7,212 bases of DNA, taken from assembly GCA_009469665.1 (NCBI GenBank), contig SSTB01000195.1, forward strand, positions 1 to 7,212, given 5' to 3'. The notes beneath the pieces are model-generated. The model saw nothing but the letters and a program-made list of their open reading frames with translations. It searched no databases and was not told the DNA's origin. The translations under genes were made by a program, and so were the position numbers. This DNA is from Azonexaceae bacterium. GTDB lineage: Bacteria; Pseudomonadota; Gammaproteobacteria; Burkholderiales; Rhodocyclaceae. This document shows positions 4,893 through 7,212 of this stretch, piece by piece (the first letter of the stretch is position 1; every line of letters starts with the position of its first letter).

Positions 4893-5224
4893 AGACGTTG
4901 CAGGCCTTAATCCTCTTCCTGGTCGCCCAGAGTGCCGGCGCCCACGGTCATCCAGGGGCAGTGGATGACTCCATGCCTGACGCCGAGCGCATTCGTTTTT
5001 GCCAAAGGGTGCGGGATTTCGCCATGGTTGCCTTCGGTGACCGGGAAAGGGGCCGCCCGATGAAGTTGTTCGCCGAGGATGGTAGTCCGGGGCCTCGGGT
5101 GACCAATGCCATCGTCCGCCGCATTTACGAGGAACCCCAGATCGACAGCCCCAAGAAGGCCGAGGCCTTCAGCCGTGCCACCTGCAACGAGATGATGCAG
5201 GGCGCGGGGTCCAATAATCCCTGA
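4889..5224 (+). CDS. Small exported protein of unknown function, coupled to cytochrome c4
   Basis: A 111-residue protein that I do not recognise as a named family. Residues 1-18 look like a signal peptide (MKTLQ, hydrophobic core, cleavage after AGA), leaving a mature N-terminus HGHPG that could bind metal. The body is short and helical with two Cys, C38 in IRFCQRV and C99 in SRATCNEM, about 60 residues apart, which could form a disulfide joining two helices. No heme motif (CXXCH) or membrane anchor is present. The ATG overlaps the cytochrome stop as ATGA, so the two are co-translated and probably work together in the periplasm, for example in cytochrome maturation or electron transfer. That role is inference from position only. 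Confidence 0.8.
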   Translation: MKTLQALILFLVAQSAGAHGHPGAVDDSMPDAERIRFCQRVRDFAMVAFGDRERGRPMKLFAEDGSPGPRVTNAIVRRIYEEPQIDSPKKAEAFSRATCNEMMQGAGSNNP

Positions 5225-5264
5225 CTGTCCAGCCGCTTCGTGCCATGGAGAGAAGGGGAGCTTT

Positions 5265-5277
5265 CCTGGCTTCCAGG
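5265..5277 (+). other. Short hairpin downstream of the cytochrome c4 operon
   Basis: CCTGG-CTT-CCAGG forms a five-pair stem 40 bases after the stop at 5224. A TTTT run follows only nine bases later (5286-5289), too far for a standard intrinsic terminator. It may be a weak 3' end signal, but nothing better is visible in the gap. Confidence 0.2.
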
Positions 5278-5334
5278 GCCGGTAATTTTCGTCGTTTTGC
5301 TGCGGGGCAATGCGGAGAAGCCTGCGCGAACGGA

Positions 5335-5340
5335 TAAAAT
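5335..5340 (+). promoter_or_regulatory. Candidate -10 hexamer of the rml operon
   Basis: TAAAAT (5 of 6 to TATAAT), in the only AT-rich stretch near rmlB, predicts a start near 5347 and a leader of about 60 bases. No convincing -35 lies 16-18 bases upstream, so the promoter is weak, activated or misread. Confidence 0.35.
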
Positions 5341-5396
5341 GCCAAGTCGTTCGTGCCATGCCGGCCGGGAAGCGGTCAGGCGCGCGCCGCAATCTC

Positions 5397-5402
5397 AGGA
5401 GG
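5397..5402 (+). promoter_or_regulatory. Strong ribosome binding site deciding the rmlB start
   Basis: AGGAGG, a perfect Shine-Dalgarno core, ends six bases before the ATG at 5409. It rules out the in-frame upstream ATGs (5310 and others), which would add an arginine-rich leader not found in RmlB. Confidence 0.85.
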
Positions 5403-5408
5403 CTTTGC

Positions 5409-6476
5409 ATGATATTGGTTACCGGGGGTGCCGGATTCATCGGCTCCAACTTTGTCCTCGACTGGCTTGAGGGGAGTGACGAACACGTCCTCAACCTCGA
5501 CAAGCTCACCTACGCCGGCAATCTTGCCAATCTGAAATCCCTGCAGGGCGACGCCCGCCACCACTTCGTGCGTGGCGACATCGGCGACTTCGCCCTCGTG
5601 GCGGCCTTGCTCGCCGAGCACCGGCCCCGGGCGGTGGTCAATTTTGCGGCGGAGTCCCACGTGGACCGCTCGATCCACGGCCCGGAGGATTTCATCCAGA
5701 CCAATATCGTCGGCAGTTTCCGGCTGCTGGAGGCGGTTCGCGCCCACTGGGGCGGGCTCCCGCAGGCGGAGAAGACCCCATTCCGCTTCCTGCACGTGTC
5801 CACCGACGAGGTCTATGGCTCCCTGGGTAAGGACGATCCTCCCTTTGCCGAGAGCAACCGCTACGAGCCCAACAGCCCCTATTCGGCATCAAAGGCCGCT
5901 TCCGACCACCTGGTGCGGGCTTATTGCCACACCTACGGTCTGCCGGTCCTGACCACCAATTGTTCCAACAACTACGGCCCCTACCACTTCCCCGAGAAGC
6001 TCATCCCCCTGGTGCTGCACAATGCCCTGGCGGGAAAGCCCCTGCCCATCTACGGCGACGGCCAGCAGGTGCGTGACTGGCTTTACGTCAAGGACCATTG
6101 CAGCGCCATCCGCCGTGTGCTGGAGGCCGGGCGGCTGGGCGAAACCTACAACGTCGGCGGCTGGAACGAGAAGCCCAATCTGGACGTGGTCCATACCCTG
6201 TGCGACATCCTGGATGAACTGCGTCCCCGGGCGGACGGCGCCTCGTATCGCAGCCAGATTACCTTCGTCAAGGATCGTCCCGGTCACGACCGGCGTTACG
6301 CCATCGACGCCCGCAAGCTGGAGCGCGAACTGGGCTGGAAACCGGCCGAGACCTTCGAAACCGGCATTCGCAAGACGGTGCGCTGGTACCTGGACAACCC
6401 GGACTGGGTGAGCGACGTGACCAGCGGCGCCTACCTGGAATGGACCAAGCTGCACTATCAGGAGGGCAAGGCATGA
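5409..6476 (+). CDS. rmlB: dTDP-glucose 4,6-dehydratase RmlB
   Basis: A complete 355-residue extended-SDR enzyme that converts dTDP-glucose to dTDP-4-keto-6-deoxyglucose with bound NAD, the second step toward dTDP-rhamnose. The Rossmann NAD motif GGAGFIGS is at 6-13, followed by [11 protein letters not shown] and [12 protein letters not shown]. The active-site triplet T132-D133-E134 is in STDEVYGS, and the catalytic YxxxK is Y158/K162 in [27 protein letters not shown] and [15 protein letters not shown] are RmlB signatures for sugar-nucleotide binding. The length is normal for RmlB. It opens a new operon after a 184-base gap and overlaps rmlA as ATGA, so the pair is translationally coupled. 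The cytosolic product feeds LPS O-antigen or exopolysaccharide; rmlC and rmlD would be expected beyond the right edge. Confidence 0.97.
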   Translation: MILVTGGAGFIGSNFVLDWLEGSDEHVLNLDKLTYAGNLANLKSLQGDARHHFVRGDIGDFALVAALLAEHRPRAVVNFAAESHVDRSIHGPEDFIQTNIVGSFRLLEAVRAHWGGLPQAEKTPFRFLHVSTDEVYGSLGKDDPPFAESNRYEPNSPYSASKAASDHLVRAYCHTYGLPVLTTNCSNNYGPYHFPEKLIPLVLHNALAGKPLPIYGDGQQVRDWLYVKDHCSAIRRVLEAGRLGETYNVGGWNEKPNLDVVHTLCDILDELRPRADGASYRSQITFVKDRPGHDRRYAIDARKLERELGWKPAETFETGIRKTVRWYLDNPDWVSDVTSGAYLEWTKLHYQEGKA

Positions 6477-7212
6477 CACGCAAGGGCATCATCCTCGCCG
6501 GCGGTGCCGGCACCCGGCTGCATCCCGCCACCCTGGCGGTCTCCAAACAACTGCTGCCGATCTTCGACAAGCCGATGATCTACTACCCGCTCAGCACCCT
6601 CATGCTGGCTGGAATCCGGGACATCCTCATCATTTCCACGCCCCAGGACACGCCGCGCTTCGAGCAACTCCTGGGGGACGGCAGCCGCTGGGGTGTCAAT
6701 CTGAGCTACGCCATACAACCCTCGCCGGACGGTCTCGCCCAGGCCTTCATCATCGGCGAGAAATTCATCGGCGGCGATCCCAGCGCCCTCGTCCTCGGCG
6801 ACAACATCTTTTTCGGGCACGACTTCCATCTGTTGCTGGAAAACGCTGTGGCCCGCGACCATGGCGCCACGGTGTTCGCCTACCACGTCCATGACCCGGA
6901 ACGCTACGGTGTGGTCGAATTCGACGGCGCAGGCCGGGCCATCAGCCTGGAAGAAAAACCCAAGGCGCCCAAGTCCAATTACGCCGTCACCGGGCTCTAT
7001 TTCTACGATACCCGCGTCGTTTCCCTGGCCAAGGCCCTCAAGCCCTCTCCCCGCGGGGAACTGGAAATCACCGACCTGAATCGCCTCTATCTGGAGCAGG
7101 GGGGGCTCTCGGTCGAGATCATGGGGCGCGGCTACGCCTGGCTCGACACCGGCACCCATGAATCCATGCTCGACGCCTCGCAGTTCATCGCCACCCTGGA
7201 AAAACGCCAGGG
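6473..7212 (+). CDS. rmlA: Glucose-1-phosphate thymidylyltransferase RmlA, C-terminus cut by window edge
   Basis: The first 246 residues of an enzyme usually about 290 long; the remainder lies past the right edge. It makes dTDP-glucose from dTTP and glucose-1-phosphate and is normally the feedback-regulated first step of dTDP-rhamnose synthesis. The nucleotide-binding motif [11 protein letters not shown] (8-18) is followed by SKQLLP (24-29). The metal-binding aspartates are D110 in VLGDNIFFG and D225 in [12 protein letters not shown], in line with the Mg ligands known in Pseudomonas RmlA. EEKP and [11 protein letters not shown] are further family motifs. Its ATG overlaps the rmlB stop, and no separate promoter is visible. 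The B-A order is common in rml operons. Confidence 0.96.
   Translation, partial: MTRKGIILAGGAGTRLHPATLAVSKQLLPIFDKPMIYYPLSTLMLAGIRDILIISTPQDTPRFEQLLGDGSRWGVNLSYAIQPSPDGLAQAFIIGEKFIGGDPSALVLGDNIFFGHDFHLLLENAVARDHGATVFAYHVHDPERYGVVEFDGAGRAISLEEKPKAPKSNYAVTGLYFYDTRVVSLAKALKPSPRGELEITDLNRLYLEQGGLSVEIMGRGYAWLDTGTHESMLDASQFIATLEKRQ

Noticed and set aside
5310..5408. Upstream in-frame start for rmlB adding 33 residues
   Set aside because: The extra residues are Arg-rich and not part of RmlB, whereas the ATG at 5409 has a perfect AGGAGG and begins directly at the NAD-binding fold.

Overview
The window comes from a GC-rich bacterial chromosome. Gene content suggests a facultatively denitrifying betaproteobacterium of the Rhodocyclales type (Dechloromonas/Azospira/Azonexus-like); this taxonomic placement is inference from gene content and gene order only. 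It holds nine protein genes. Seven form a respiratory and copper block, and two begin a dTDP-sugar operon. No tRNA, rRNA, CRISPR array or insertion sequence is visible.

Layout. At the left edge, on the minus strand, lies the 5' end of a clade II nitrous oxide reductase gene (nosZ) with a Sec-type signal peptide. Across a 193-base divergent control region, a plus-strand operon encodes a membrane-anchored periplasmic protein of a Sco-associated family, a Sco1/SenC copper chaperone and a PCu(A)C copper chaperone with a His-rich tail. A 285-base gap follows; it carries a 118-base imperfect palindrome and a hairpin. Next, on the minus strand, is the redox two-component pair regB-regA (sensor kinase and response regulator, translationally coupled by ATGA). 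Divergent from regB is a plus-strand pair: a diheme cytochrome c4-like protein and a small exported protein of unknown function, also coupled by ATGA. After a 184-base gap come rmlB (complete) and rmlA (cut by the right edge), again coupled by ATGA; these make dTDP-4-keto-6-deoxyglucose for rhamnose-type surface polysaccharides.

How it fits together. NosZ needs copper for its CuA and CuZ centres, and Sco/PCu(A)C proteins deliver periplasmic copper to CuA-type sites. RegBA senses the redox state of the quinone pool and respiratory chain, and a c4-type cytochrome can feed electrons to terminal reductases. Both divergent control regions (nosZ/copper operon and regB/cytochrome c4) carry the same two motifs: an FNR/Dnr-like box (8 of 10 conserved positions) and a RegA-like inverted repeat whose two 17-base copies differ at one base. 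In each region the order, read toward nosZ or toward the cytochrome, is FNR-like box, then a -10-like hexamer at the class II spacing, then the RegA-like box over the predicted transcription start. The centre-to-centre distances are 44.5 and 34.5 bases, about one helical turn apart. This shared architecture, next to the gene for the regulator that would read it, is the most interesting signal here. All promoter and binding-site calls come from reading the sequence and are not experimentally supported.
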